DNA of 10,704 nt from Bacillota bacterium. GTDB lineage: Bacteria; Bacillota; Clostridia; Acetivibrionales; DSM-1351. Numbering within the stretch: the first letter of the stretch is position 1; the number at the start of each line of letters is the position of its first letter. The stretch is from assembly GCA_023392075.1 (NCBI GenBank), contig JAEVZU010000295.1:1-10704 (forward strand). Reading direction: 5' to 3'. The notes beneath the pieces are model-generated. The model did no database searches. It was not told where the DNA came from and saw nothing but the letters and a program-made list of their open reading frames with translations. Position numbers and translations under genes: made by a program. Positions 1-6,571 of this stretch are shown one piece after another.

Positions 1-81
1 ACCTCCTTTATTCGCCGTATAGCGGATGGGGAAGGAAAAGGTTTCATTACATTTTGTGGCCGCTATGCGGCTCATGGAGGT
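1..81 (+). promoter_or_regulatory. Leader hairpin covering the ROK gene's Shine-Dalgarno
   Basis: A 12-bp stem forms between 14-25 (GCCGTATAGCGG) and 60-71 (CCGCTATGCGGC); all positions pair, one as G-U, around a 34-nt loop. Outside it, 1-6 (ACCTCC) is exactly complementary to 76-81 (GGAGGT), which is the ribosome binding site of the gene starting at 86. The folded leader would therefore bury the Shine-Dalgarno. The structure is read directly from sequence; a role in translational control is inference. The window starts at the outer arm, so it is unknown whether the stem continues upstream, where the transcript starts, or whether 1-25 is the tail of another gene. No T-run follows, so it is not an intrinsic terminator. 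Confidence 0.5.
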
Positions 82-85
82 TAAT

Positions 86-1036
86 ATGTATTATATCGGA
101 GTAGATTTGGGCGGTACAAATATTGCAGCAGGCCTGGTAGACGGGAATGGAAAAATATTTTCCAAAGGTTCGGTCCCAACCGGAAGGGGGAGGGAACCAC
201 AGGAGATAATTAAGGATATGGCGGCACTGATACTGGAGCTTATACAGGGGCAGGGAATGAAAATCACTGATTTTGCAAGTATCGGAGTGGGCAGCCCGGG
301 GGTACCCGACTGCAGAGAGGGAAAAATTGTATACGCCAGTAACATAAAGTTCAAGGATGTAAATTTGAGGGATGAACTTGGAAAATATATAGATCTGCCC
401 GTATACGTTAACAATGACGCCAATATTGCAGCATACGCCGAGAGTGTGGCCGGGGCCGCAAAGGGGTATAAAATTTCTGCAACGGTGACCATCGGTACTG
501 GAATTGGAAGCGGAATAATTATAGACGGAAAAATTTTCAGCGGTTTCAACAATGCAGCTGCTGAACTGGGACACATGGTCATTAAAATGGATGGAGAACA
601 GTGCAACTGTGGCAGAAAGGGCTGCTGGGAACGATATGCTTCGGCAACTGCATGCATACGCCAAACCAGAGAGGCTGCAGAAAAGAATCCGGATTCTCTT
701 ATAAACAGTTTGGTTGGCGGGGACCTTGATAAAATAGATGCGAAAACTGCTTTTGATGCAGCAAAACAGGGTGATAAAACAGCAGTTGCAGTTGTTGACA
801 CCTATATCCGTTATATAGGTGAAGGTCTGGCGAATGTGGTTAACAGTTTCCAGCCAGAGATTATTGTAATAGGGGGCGGAGTCTGCAAAGAGGGAGAATT
901 TCTTCTTCAGCCCTTAAGAAAGTATCTGAGGGAAAATACCTTTGCACCTGCTTATAATATTAAGATTGCCGAACTGAAGACGGCTGAAATGGGGAATGAT
1001 GCCGGAATAGTAGGAGCTGCAATGCTGAGGGAATAG
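86..1036 (+). CDS. glcK: ROK-family glucokinase (sugar kinase)
   Basis: Predicted cytoplasmic ATP-dependent kinase that phosphorylates glucose, or a related hexose, at O6 to feed glycolysis. The 316-residue product is the normal size for ROK kinases. Visible signatures: phosphate-binding DLGGTN (residues 7-12), catalytic-base region NNDAN with Asp111, Glu160 and His163, and the ROK zinc motif CNCGRKGC with Cys173, Cys175 and Cys180, followed by Glu182. The C-terminal GGG (about 263-265) belongs to the second nucleotide-binding lobe. There is no N-terminal helix-turn-helix, so it is an enzyme rather than a NagC/XylR-type repressor. The ATG at 86 is chosen because GGAGG (76-80) lies five bases upstream and the protein then begins right before the beta-strand of DLGGTN; in-frame ATGs at 26, 65 and 74 would add an unsupported extension. 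Glucose as substrate is the family default; N-acetylmannosamine or fructose cannot be excluded from sequence. Confidence 0.9.
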   Translation: MYYIGVDLGGTNIAAGLVDGNGKIFSKGSVPTGRGREPQEIIKDMAALILELIQGQGMKITDFASIGVGSPGVPDCREGKIVYASNIKFKDVNLRDELGKYIDLPVYVNNDANIAAYAESVAGAAKGYKISATVTIGTGIGSGIIIDGKIFSGFNNAAAELGHMVIKMDGEQCNCGRKGCWERYASATACIRQTREAAEKNPDSLINSLVGGDLDKIDAKTAFDAAKQGDKTAVAVVDTYIRYIGEGLANVVNSFQPEIIVIGGGVCKEGEFLLQPLRKYLRENTFAPAYNIKIAELKTAEMGNDAGIVGAAMLRE

Positions 1037-1118
1037 TGAGATAATTCATCGCAATTTGGGTTCATGTCATAGGAGGAAATGGAAAGCAGCCTGAAAAGTG
1101 TAATTAAATCTGCAATAA

Positions 1119-1148
1119 TTGACTTTTTATCTCCTAAAGTAATATAAT
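1119..1148 (+). promoter_or_regulatory. Sigma-A promoter of the LtaS-like gene
   Basis: TTGACT (1119-1124) and a perfect TATAAT (1143-1148) are separated by 18 bases, an excellent housekeeping promoter. Transcription should begin near 1155, giving a leader of roughly 40 bases before the ATG at 1198. The promoter sits about 80 bases after the glucokinase stop, so the LtaS-like gene has its own transcription start. I see no strong terminator between the two genes, so read-through from upstream is also possible. Confidence 0.75.
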
Positions 1149-1197
1149 TACTACAAATTTGATTTTTATTATTGTATTTCTGTGGGAGAAATAAAAT

Positions 1198-3081
1198 ATG
1201 ATGGCTAAAACTTCTTATGGTATTACCGTAGCTCATAGAAGAAGCATAAAACGAGGGTATGGATTCCTTGGATACCTTGCTCAGGAGTGGTTATTATTTT
1301 TAACATTCGGCATGCTGCTTATCAAATCCATTATCCTTATGGGTTTTGTTTACAGCCATAATCAATCGCTGATTGACATGTCCCGTGGAATTAAAAATAT
1401 TACGTATATGCCCATATGCGTGGCATTTTTGCTGATAGTTCCAGCCTTCAGCTTTCTGGCAAAAAACAGGGGAAGGCTTTGGCTTTTGCTGATACTTAAT
1501 TTTTTAGTGTCTCTTTTGTTTGCATTTGATGCAGTATATATAAGAGCCAGCGGCAATTTTCTTTCAACCCAGCTGCTAAGACAGACAGGAAATCTGAATA
1601 ATCTTTGGGACAGTATATTTGCCATGTTCAGGCCCTGTGACATAGCTTTCTTTTTTGACATTCCGATTATTGCTGTTCTGCTGATCATATCGAGAAATCT
1701 GTTCTATTATTCTTCACCGCTGTTTACAAGTCTCAAAGCCAGATTAATTGCATTTTTCACAGTTATTATACTATCTGCCGGATATATTACTGCAAGCCAT
1801 ATAATTATTGATGTATACGGTCATAACAAAAATGACTACATTTTTTATACCCATTGGAATCCTGCTCAGACTATCTGCAACACATCGCCGATGGGATATC
1901 ATGTTTATGATTGTTATGTTTTTTTCTCGGATTTCAAACCTTATAAGCTGTCAGAAAAAAACAAGGATGAAATTCAGGCATGGATAGATCAAAAAAACGA
2001 AAAACTCCCGCCCAACAGTTACAAGGGTATTTATAAGGGAAAAAATCTGCTGGTGCTGCAGGTAGAATCTCTGGAGAACTTTGTTATCGGACAGTCGGTG
2101 GACGGGCAGGAAATAACACCTTCACTTAATAAACTGCTGCCCAACAGTATCTACTTTGACAACTATTATGCGCAGATAAATGAAGGGACCAGTTCGGATG
2201 CAGACCTGATGACAAATACATCGGTATTTCCGGTCAGAAAGGGAAGCACCTTTTTCAGATTTCCCTATATCAGCTACAATTCACTGCCTGCCATAATGGA
2301 AAAGCACGGCTATAATACAAAGGCCATTCATCCTGACAACGGCGAATATTGGAACTGGATGAAGGCACTGAGCAATATGGGTTTTCAGGAATGTATCGAT
2401 GCAAAGAGCTTTAAAATGGATGAGGTCATCTTCCTTGGCTTGAGCGACGGATCATTTTTCAGACAGGTAAAGGATACTGTAATCAATCAGAAAACGCCAT
2501 TTTATAACTTCATGGTTACCTTATCCAGCCATTCACCCTTTGAAATGCCGGCCTGGCACCAGAAGCTAAAATTGGATGAATCTCTGAAAGAGACCAGATT
2601 GGGCGGTTACTTCCAAAGCATCAACTATACCGACAGCTGCATTGGAACCTTTATTGATGAACTTGATAAGTCAGGGGTACTGGATAACACCGTACTGGTT
2701 ATATACGGGGATCATGACTCTGTCCACAAATATTTCAATGATGAGATTCAAAGTGTAAAACCTTCTCAAAATTGGTGGCTGGACAATGATAAGAGAATTC
2801 CTTTGATCATTTACAGCAAGGGGCAGAAAGCCCAGACAATCCATACCGCCGGCGGTCAGATAGACCTTATGCCTACACTGCTTTATACGTTTGGAATTGA
2901 CGAAAGTGAATATGAGTCAACGGTGTTTGGAAGAAATCTTTTAAATACCAAAGAGGATTATGTGCTTCTTTCCAACGGAGAATTCCGCGGTAATATAGAC
3001 GAAACAAAAAAGGCTGAAGTATTAAAGGGCCTTGAATATGCAGACATGGCCATCAGATCGGATTATTTTAAAAATAAATAG
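1198..3081 (+). CDS. LTA-synthase-family membrane phosphotransferase/sulfatase-fold protein
   Basis: A 627-residue polytopic enzyme of the LtaS group. Five hydrophobic segments (about 31-52, 70-87, 94-115, 148-165, 182-203) are followed by a linker and an extracytoplasmic alkaline-phosphatase-fold domain (about 280-600). LtaS proteins polymerise glycerol phosphate from phosphatidylglycerol onto a glycolipid anchor outside the membrane. Metal and active-site motifs are present: Glu290 in QVESLEN, the nucleophile loop EGTSSDAD (329-336), His445 in SSHSPF, and Asp505-His506 in YGDHD. Ungapped comparison with the S. aureus motif QGKTSDSE, recalled from memory, puts Ser332 rather than Thr331 at the nucleophile position. 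WNW (385-387) stands where LtaS has WNR, so the substrate may differ. The start has ATG ATG at 1198/1201 with GGGAG at 1184-1188. The shikimate-kinase-like gene follows 69 bases later without a clear terminator. The family is certain; substrate (teichoic acid or another glycerophosphate-modified polymer) is open. Confidence 0.88.
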   Translation: MMAKTSYGITVAHRRSIKRGYGFLGYLAQEWLLFLTFGMLLIKSIILMGFVYSHNQSLIDMSRGIKNITYMPICVAFLLIVPAFSFLAKNRGRLWLLLILNFLVSLLFAFDAVYIRASGNFLSTQLLRQTGNLNNLWDSIFAMFRPCDIAFFFDIPIIAVLLIISRNLFYYSSPLFTSLKARLIAFFTVIILSAGYITASHIIIDVYGHNKNDYIFYTHWNPAQTICNTSPMGYHVYDCYVFFSDFKPYKLSEKNKDEIQAWIDQKNEKLPPNSYKGIYKGKNLLVLQVESLENFVIGQSVDGQEITPSLNKLLPNSIYFDNYYAQINEGTSSDADLMTNTSVFPVRKGSTFFRFPYISYNSLPAIMEKHGYNTKAIHPDNGEYWNWMKALSNMGFQECIDAKSFKMDEVIFLGLSDGSFFRQVKDTVINQKTPFYNFMVTLSSHSPFEMPAWHQKLKLDESLKETRLGGYFQSINYTDSCIGTFIDELDKSGVLDNTVLVIYGDHDSVHKYFNDEIQSVKPSQNWWLDNDKRIPLIIYSKGQKAQTIHTAGGQIDLMPTLLYTFGIDESEYESTVFGRNLLNTKEDYVLLSNGEFRGNIDETKKAEVLKGLEYADMAIRSDYFKNK

Positions 3082-3150
3082 TACATTTTGAAATATAGGC
3101 ATATTCTGCTTAGACACTTAAATATGCAGCAGAAGGGACAAGGACTAAAA

Positions 3151-3648
3151 GTGAAAAATATCGTACTGATCGGGATGCCAAGTGCAGGAAAAAGCACAGT
3201 TGGCGTAATTATAGCTAAAAACCTGGGAATGAATTTCATAGATACTGATGTATTACTCCAAACCAGGCAGGGCAAGCTTCTCCAGGAAATACTTGATGCC
3301 GAAGGTACAGAAGCATTTCTGGAAATAGAGGAGGGGGCCATTTTGTCCATCGACTGCGGTAATACAGTAATAGCAACCGGAGGAAGTGCCGTATACAGCG
3401 AGAAGGCAATGGAGTATCTAAAACGTAACGGTCTCGTAATATACCTCCATGTTGCCATGGAAACGGTAAATATCAGGCTTAGGAATTTAAAGACCAGAGG
3501 AGTGGTTCTGAGCAAGGGCCAAACTCTTGAAGATATTTACAGGGAGAGAGTGCCTCTTTACGAGAAATATGCCGATATCAGGCTGGATTGCTCAAATAAT
3601 TCCATTGAAGATACTCTCGAAGCTGTTCACCGCGAACTTAGCCAATAA
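3151..3648 (+). CDS. Shikimate-kinase-like P-loop kinase (divergent AroK paralogue)
   Basis: A 165-residue cytoplasmic P-loop kinase of the shikimate kinase fold, the usual length for AroK. Seen: Walker A GMPSAGKST (8-16), the DTD motif (31-33) whose second Asp contacts shikimate in AroK, TGGS (76-79), TRG (115-117) at the lid, and RVPLY (133-137) matching the conserved RxPLY with its substrate arginine. Differences: the shikimate-binding arginine of the FRxxE motif is Leu57 (FLEIE), the GGG turn is GGS, and the lid RPLL is RGVVL. It may therefore phosphorylate something other than shikimate, and I leave the symbol empty. GTG at 3151 is chosen because the protein then begins directly at the first beta-strand, with AAGGA (3140-3144) six bases upstream. 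TTG 3088 and ATG 3124 lack a ribosome site. It is probably co-transcribed with the LtaS-like gene. Confidence 0.8.
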   Translation: MKNIVLIGMPSAGKSTVGVIIAKNLGMNFIDTDVLLQTRQGKLLQEILDAEGTEAFLEIEEGAILSIDCGNTVIATGGSAVYSEKAMEYLKRNGLVIYLHVAMETVNIRLRNLKTRGVVLSKGQTLEDIYRERVPLYEKYADIRLDCSNNSIEDTLEAVHRELSQ

Positions 3649-3660
3649 AAGCCAGTTGTC

Positions 3661-3689
3661 TTGATATAAAGTGGTATATGAAATATAAT
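3661..3689 (+). promoter_or_regulatory. Sigma-A promoter of pcrA
   Basis: TTGATA (3661-3666), a 17-base spacer and a perfect TATAAT (3684-3689) make a strong housekeeping promoter just after the kinase stop codon. Transcription should start near 3696, leaving a leader of about 80 bases. The -10 box overlaps the left arm of the inverted repeat at 3687-3755. Confidence 0.75.
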
Positions 3690-3755
3690 TAAAAGGGGTG
3701 TTAAAGGTTTCACATTTTTTAAAATTGTGTTATTTTTGCGGCACGCCTTTTAATT
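3687..3755 (+). promoter_or_regulatory. Nested inverted repeats in the pcrA leader
   Basis: Outer arms 3687-3700 (AATTAAAAGGGGTG) and 3742-3755 (CACGCCTTTTAATT) match at 13 of 14 positions. Between them, 3711-3718 and 3722-3729 form an AT-rich stem with one T-T mismatch, followed by a T-rich tract (3730-3737). A transcript from the promoter above would contain only the end of the left arm, so the outer repeat acts either on DNA, as an operator, or on read-through RNA from the upstream kinase. The inner stem plus T tract resembles a weak terminator or attenuator. Function is inference. Confidence 0.35.
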
Positions 3756-3778
3756 TGGTTTAAATTACGGAGGAAAAA

Positions 3779-6265
3779 ATGGATTTATTGAACGGGTTAA
3801 ATAAGGAGCAAAAGGATGCGGTGCTTCACAACGAAGGACCACTTTTGATTCTGGCAGGTGCCGGGTCGGGTAAAACCAGGGTCCTGACAAACAGAATAGC
3901 TTACCTTATTAAGGAACAAGGGGTCTTCCCTTCGAATATATTGGCAATCACCTTTACAAACAAAGCTGCAAGAGAGATGAGAGAAAGAATTGACAATCTC
4001 ATCGGGGACCTGAGCAACGATATGTGGGTAGGGACCTTCCACTCCATATGTATAAGAATACTGAGGAGGGATATAGATAAGCTGGGCTATGACAAAAGCT
4101 TTGTTATTTATGATACGCAGGATCAGCAGGTAGTAATAAAAGAATGTATAAAAGAGTTGAATATAAATGAAAAGAATTTTCCTCCAAAATCCGTACTTGA
4201 AGCAATAGGCAAGCAAAAGGATGAGCTTATTGATGCTGCGCATTTTGAAAAGCTTTATGCTTCGGATTTCCGTCTGGGTAAAATTTCGAAGCTGTACAGC
4301 CTGTACCAGAAAAAGCTGAAAAACAACAATGCGCTGGATTTTGACGATATTATAATGAATACCATCCGGCTGTTCCAACAAAACCCCGAGGTAATAAACT
4401 ATTACCAGAGAAAATTCAGGTATATCCTGGTGGATGAGTATCAGGATACCAATACTGCACAGTATACGTTGGTGAGAAGTTTATCGGAAGCCCATGGAAA
4501 CCTGTGTGTTGTTGGTGACGATGACCAGTCGATATACGGCTGGAGGGGCGCAAATATCCGGAATATCCTGGACTTTGAGAAGGATTTTAAAGGCTGCAAG
4601 ACAGTTAAACTTGAACAGAATTACAGGTCGACACAACATATTTTGGATGCGGCGAACCATGTTATCAGGAATAATACCGGAAGAAAGAGCAAAAGTCTCT
4701 GGACCGACAACAAGGACGGCAGTAAAATAGTCATGTGCGAAAACGACAACGAGCATGAGGAGGCTCTCTATGCAGCCAGAGAAATACAAAGGCTTATTAG
4801 GGAGGATGACCGGAAATTCAAGGACTTTGCGGTATTATACCGGATAAATGCCCAGTCGCGTGTACTTGAAGAAATGTTTATGCGTGAGGGGCTTCCATAC
4901 AAAATTGTAGGCGGTCAGAAATTCTACGACAGAAAAGAAATCAAGGACATAATTGCTTATCTCAGATTGATCCAAAATCCCGCTGATAATGTCAGCTTGA
5001 AAAGGGTCATAAACGTTCCGAAACGGGGTATAGGTGATGCAACCGTTGATTTGGCCGAGGATCTTGCTCTTGAGAGCGGGGTTCCCATATTTTCAGTAAT
5101 ATCAAATGCCGATGAATGCCCGTCCCTGAAAAGGGCGGCAAATAAGCTCGGCAATTTCTCTACCATGATAATGAAACTAAGGACCATGAAGGAAAATATG
5201 GGGATTGCCGATTTGCTTGAAATGGTTGTGGACGACACCGGTATCCTCAGGGAATATGAAATAGAAAATACTGTTGAAGCCCAGTCCAGAATTGAAAATA
5301 TAAAGGAATTGAAATCTGTTGCAATGGAGTTTGAAAAGCAAAGCGAAGACAACAGTCTGGAAGAGTTCCTGGCGCATATTTCACTTGTATCGGATCTGGA
5401 CAATCTTGAAGAGGAACAGGATTACGTCGTATTGATGACAATGCACAGCGCCAAGGGACTTGAATTCCCTGTTGTCTTCATTCCTGGAATGGAGGAGGGC
5501 GTATTCCCCGGCTACAGGGCTATAACAGAAGGCCCTGAGCAGCTGGAGGAGGAGAGAAGGCTATGTTATGTGGGCATAACGCGGGCCAGAGAAAAGCTTT
5601 ATTTATCAAACGCCCGATTCAGAACACTCTTTGGAAATTCCAGCTACAACAAGCCATCCAGGTTCTTATCGGAAATTCCCGAGGAATTGATAGAGTTTCC
5701 TTTTGGCTCTTCAAGAGGTTCTGCACAGAAGTCCCAGGAAACCGCAGGTTGGAGTAAAGCTCAAACCTGGAGTTCAAATCAAAGTTGGAGTTCTGCTCAA
5801 ACCCGGGGAAGTTCAAAGGATTCGGGTACTGTACAACGCGGAAATACATGGGGCACTTCAGAAGCAGATCTTCCATGGGAAAGCAAACCGTCTTCAGGAA
5901 CCGGAACGAATAAATCCAGCGCAGCCGGAGCAGGTTCCCTGAAGGATTTGCTCAATTCAAACCTCATATCACGGGGTTTTGGCGGAAATACGGCTTCAGG
6001 CGGTGCTTCTGGCGGCCGGAACACTTCACCGGCAAGCGGTATGCCGGTGAATAGTACGGCAGCAGGAAGAGGTACGGTGCCGGGGGTCACAACATCGGGC
6101 ATTGCCGACTATAGTATTGGAGAAAAAGTAGAACATAAGAAGTTCGGAAGAGGCGCCATAACCAAGGTGACAGACGATAAGGGAGATCAGATGCTGGAAA
6201 TTCAATTTGAAGGAGCCGGTATGAAAAGGCTGATGGCTTCCATGGCAAATCTGAAAAGAATATAG
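3779..6265 (+). CDS. pcrA: ATP-dependent 3'-5' DNA helicase PcrA (UvrD/Rep superfamily 1A)
   Basis: PcrA unwinds DNA in nucleotide-excision and mismatch repair, displaces RecA and works with RNA polymerase. All SF1A motifs are visible: Q-motif LNKEQKDAV (7-15), Walker A AGAGSGKT (26-33), motif Ia TFTNKAA (58-64), Ic GTFHS (85-89), Walker B VDEYQD (218-223), motif III GDDDQSIYGWRG (246-257), motif IV QNYRST (280-285), motif V TMHSAKGLEF (554-563) and motif VI YVGITRARE (597-605). A C-terminal Tudor-like domain (about 776-828, IGEKVEHKKFGRGAI) is the part that contacts RNA polymerase in PcrA. At 828 residues it is about 90 longer than typical PcrA, because the linker (about 644-775) is expanded, rich in Ser, Gly and Thr, and carries five tryptophans and a hexapeptide repeat. 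GGAGG (3769-3773) lies five bases before the ATG. It has its own promoter and is probably monocistronic. Confidence 0.96.
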   Translation: MDLLNGLNKEQKDAVLHNEGPLLILAGAGSGKTRVLTNRIAYLIKEQGVFPSNILAITFTNKAAREMRERIDNLIGDLSNDMWVGTFHSICIRILRRDIDKLGYDKSFVIYDTQDQQVVIKECIKELNINEKNFPPKSVLEAIGKQKDELIDAAHFEKLYASDFRLGKISKLYSLYQKKLKNNNALDFDDIIMNTIRLFQQNPEVINYYQRKFRYILVDEYQDTNTAQYTLVRSLSEAHGNLCVVGDDDQSIYGWRGANIRNILDFEKDFKGCKTVKLEQNYRSTQHILDAANHVIRNNTGRKSKSLWTDNKDGSKIVMCENDNEHEEALYAAREIQRLIREDDRKFKDFAVLYRINAQSRVLEEMFMREGLPYKIVGGQKFYDRKEIKDIIAYLRLIQNPADNVSLKRVINVPKRGIGDATVDLAEDLALESGVPIFSVISNADECPSLKRAANKLGNFSTMIMKLRTMKENMGIADLLEMVVDDTGILREYEIENTVEAQSRIENIKELKSVAMEFEKQSEDNSLEEFLAHISLVSDLDNLEEEQDYVVLMTMHSAKGLEFPVVFIPGMEEGVFPGYRAITEGPEQLEEERRLCYVGITRAREKLYLSNARFRTLFGNSSYNKPSRFLSEIPEELIEFPFGSSRGSAQKSQETAGWSKAQTWSSNQSWSSAQTRGSSKDSGTVQRGNTWGTSEADLPWESKPSSGTGTNKSSAAGAGSLKDLLNSNLISRGFGGNTASGGASGGRNTSPASGMPVNSTAAGRGTVPGVTTSGIADYSIGEKVEHKKFGRGAITKVTDDKGDQMLEIQFEGAGMKRLMASMANLKRI
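5750..5803 (+). repeat. 18-bp tandem repeat (3 units) in the pcrA linker
   Basis: Units at 5750-5767, 5768-5785 and 5786-5803 each begin TGGAGT. Units 1 and 3 match at 15 of 18 bases and units 2 and 3 at 13 of 18. Each encodes a hexapeptide: WSKAQT (658-663), WSSNQS (664-669), WSSAQT (670-675). The phase is a multiple of three, so copy-number change would keep the PcrA frame. Confidence 0.8.
6025..6051 (+). repeat. GC-rich perfect hairpin inside the pcrA linker
   Basis: TTCACCGGC (6025-6033) and GCCGGTGAA (6043-6051) are perfect 9-bp inverted arms around a 9-base loop, in the region encoding linker residues about 750-758. It is a stable potential mRNA hairpin just before the Tudor-like domain. 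No T-run follows, so it is not a terminator. It may be chance within a repetitive Gly/Ser/Thr-coding stretch. Confidence 0.4.
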
Positions 6266-6317
6266 CCCAAGGTGCAAGCCGGAAGGTAGCCTGTATTTAT
6301 GCATTGTATTTTAATAA

Positions 6318-6359
6318 AGGAGCGGTGGAGTTGCTGCCGCTCCTGATAAAATAGTTTTT
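6318..6359 (+). terminator. Probable terminator of pcrA
   Basis: AGGAGCGG (6318-6325) pairs perfectly with CCGCTCCT (6337-6344) around an 11-base loop, 53 bases after the pcrA stop. The T-run (6355-6359) begins ten bases after the stem rather than directly at it, so efficiency is uncertain. Confidence 0.5.
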
Positions 6360-6403
6360 ATAAAATCGCGTTCATGGTTGGCGGAGAAAAAAACACTAAA
6401 ACG

Positions 6404-6426
6404 TATAATAAGATAAGCTTATTATA
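6404..6426. repeat. AT-rich palindrome, possible operator
   Basis: TATAATAAG (6404-6412) and CTTATTATA (6418-6426) are perfect 9-bp arms around a 5-base centre. The site is about 170 bases before the alpha-xylosidase start. It could be a protein-binding site, but nothing shows which gene it serves. Confidence 0.35.
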
Positions 6427-6489
6427 AATTACATTTAAATTAACCTGTTGTGCTAGTTGAAATTTTGTTTTGGGGCGCTCTTATTTTAT

Positions 6490-6540
6490 GAAGTCAGTGC
6501 GGAAGTCACCAGTTGACATAAAAAAATACACAGGTAAAGC
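6490..6540 (+). promoter_or_regulatory. Candidate activator-dependent promoter of the alpha-xylosidase gene
   Basis: A perfect -35 TTGACA (6513-6518) has only a weak -10 at suitable spacing (TAAAGC, 6535-6540, 16-base spacer, 3 of 6 matches). Directly upstream, GAAGTCA occurs twice (6490-6496 and 6502-6508), a 12-base period on roughly the same DNA face. Paired direct repeats abutting a -35 with a poor -10 suggest a promoter needing an activator. This is inference. Confidence 0.45.
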
Positions 6541-6554
6541 AAAATTTAAATTAA

Positions 6555-6571
6555 TTAACACAATGTGTTAA
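6555..6571. promoter_or_regulatory. Perfect palindromic operator candidate before the alpha-xylosidase gene
   Basis: TTAACACA-A-TGTGTTAA is a perfect 17-base palindrome. Allowing one unpaired base at 6572, 6550-6554 pairs with 6573-6577, extending the symmetry by five base pairs. It lies just downstream of the candidate promoter and 12 bases before the ribosome site, the position of a classic repressor operator. The regulator is unknown; its gene is not in the window. Confidence 0.55.

Noticed and set aside
26..85. N-terminal extension of the ROK kinase from ATG 26, 65 or 74
   Set aside because: The ROK fold begins at MYYIGVDLGGTN and GGAGG is correctly spaced for 86; the extension lies in the hairpin leader.
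1071..1147. Orphan AGGAGG followed by a 22-codon ORF (ATG 1079 to TAA 1147)
   Set aside because: The ribosome motif is only two bases from the ATG, the peptide is unremarkable, and the ORF overlaps the promoter at 1119-1148. A remnant or chance is more likely than a gene.
3099..3127. Inverted repeat GCATATT/AATATGC after the LtaS-like gene as a terminator
   Set aside because: Only seven AT-rich pairs with a 15-base loop and no T-run; too weak to call.
3088..3150. Upstream starts (TTG 3088, ATG 3124) for the shikimate-kinase-like gene
   Set aside because: No ribosome site near them, and they add residues before the first beta-strand that the family lacks.
5563..5942. Alternative-frame ORFs and antisense ORFs over pcrA
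   Set aside because: They overlap strongly conserved helicase motifs or the repeat linker, have no good ribosome sites, and resemble no family.
6457..6487. TTGAAA/TATTTT as a second promoter before the alpha-xylosidase gene
   Set aside because: Spacing of 19 and a weak -10; common by chance in AT-rich DNA.
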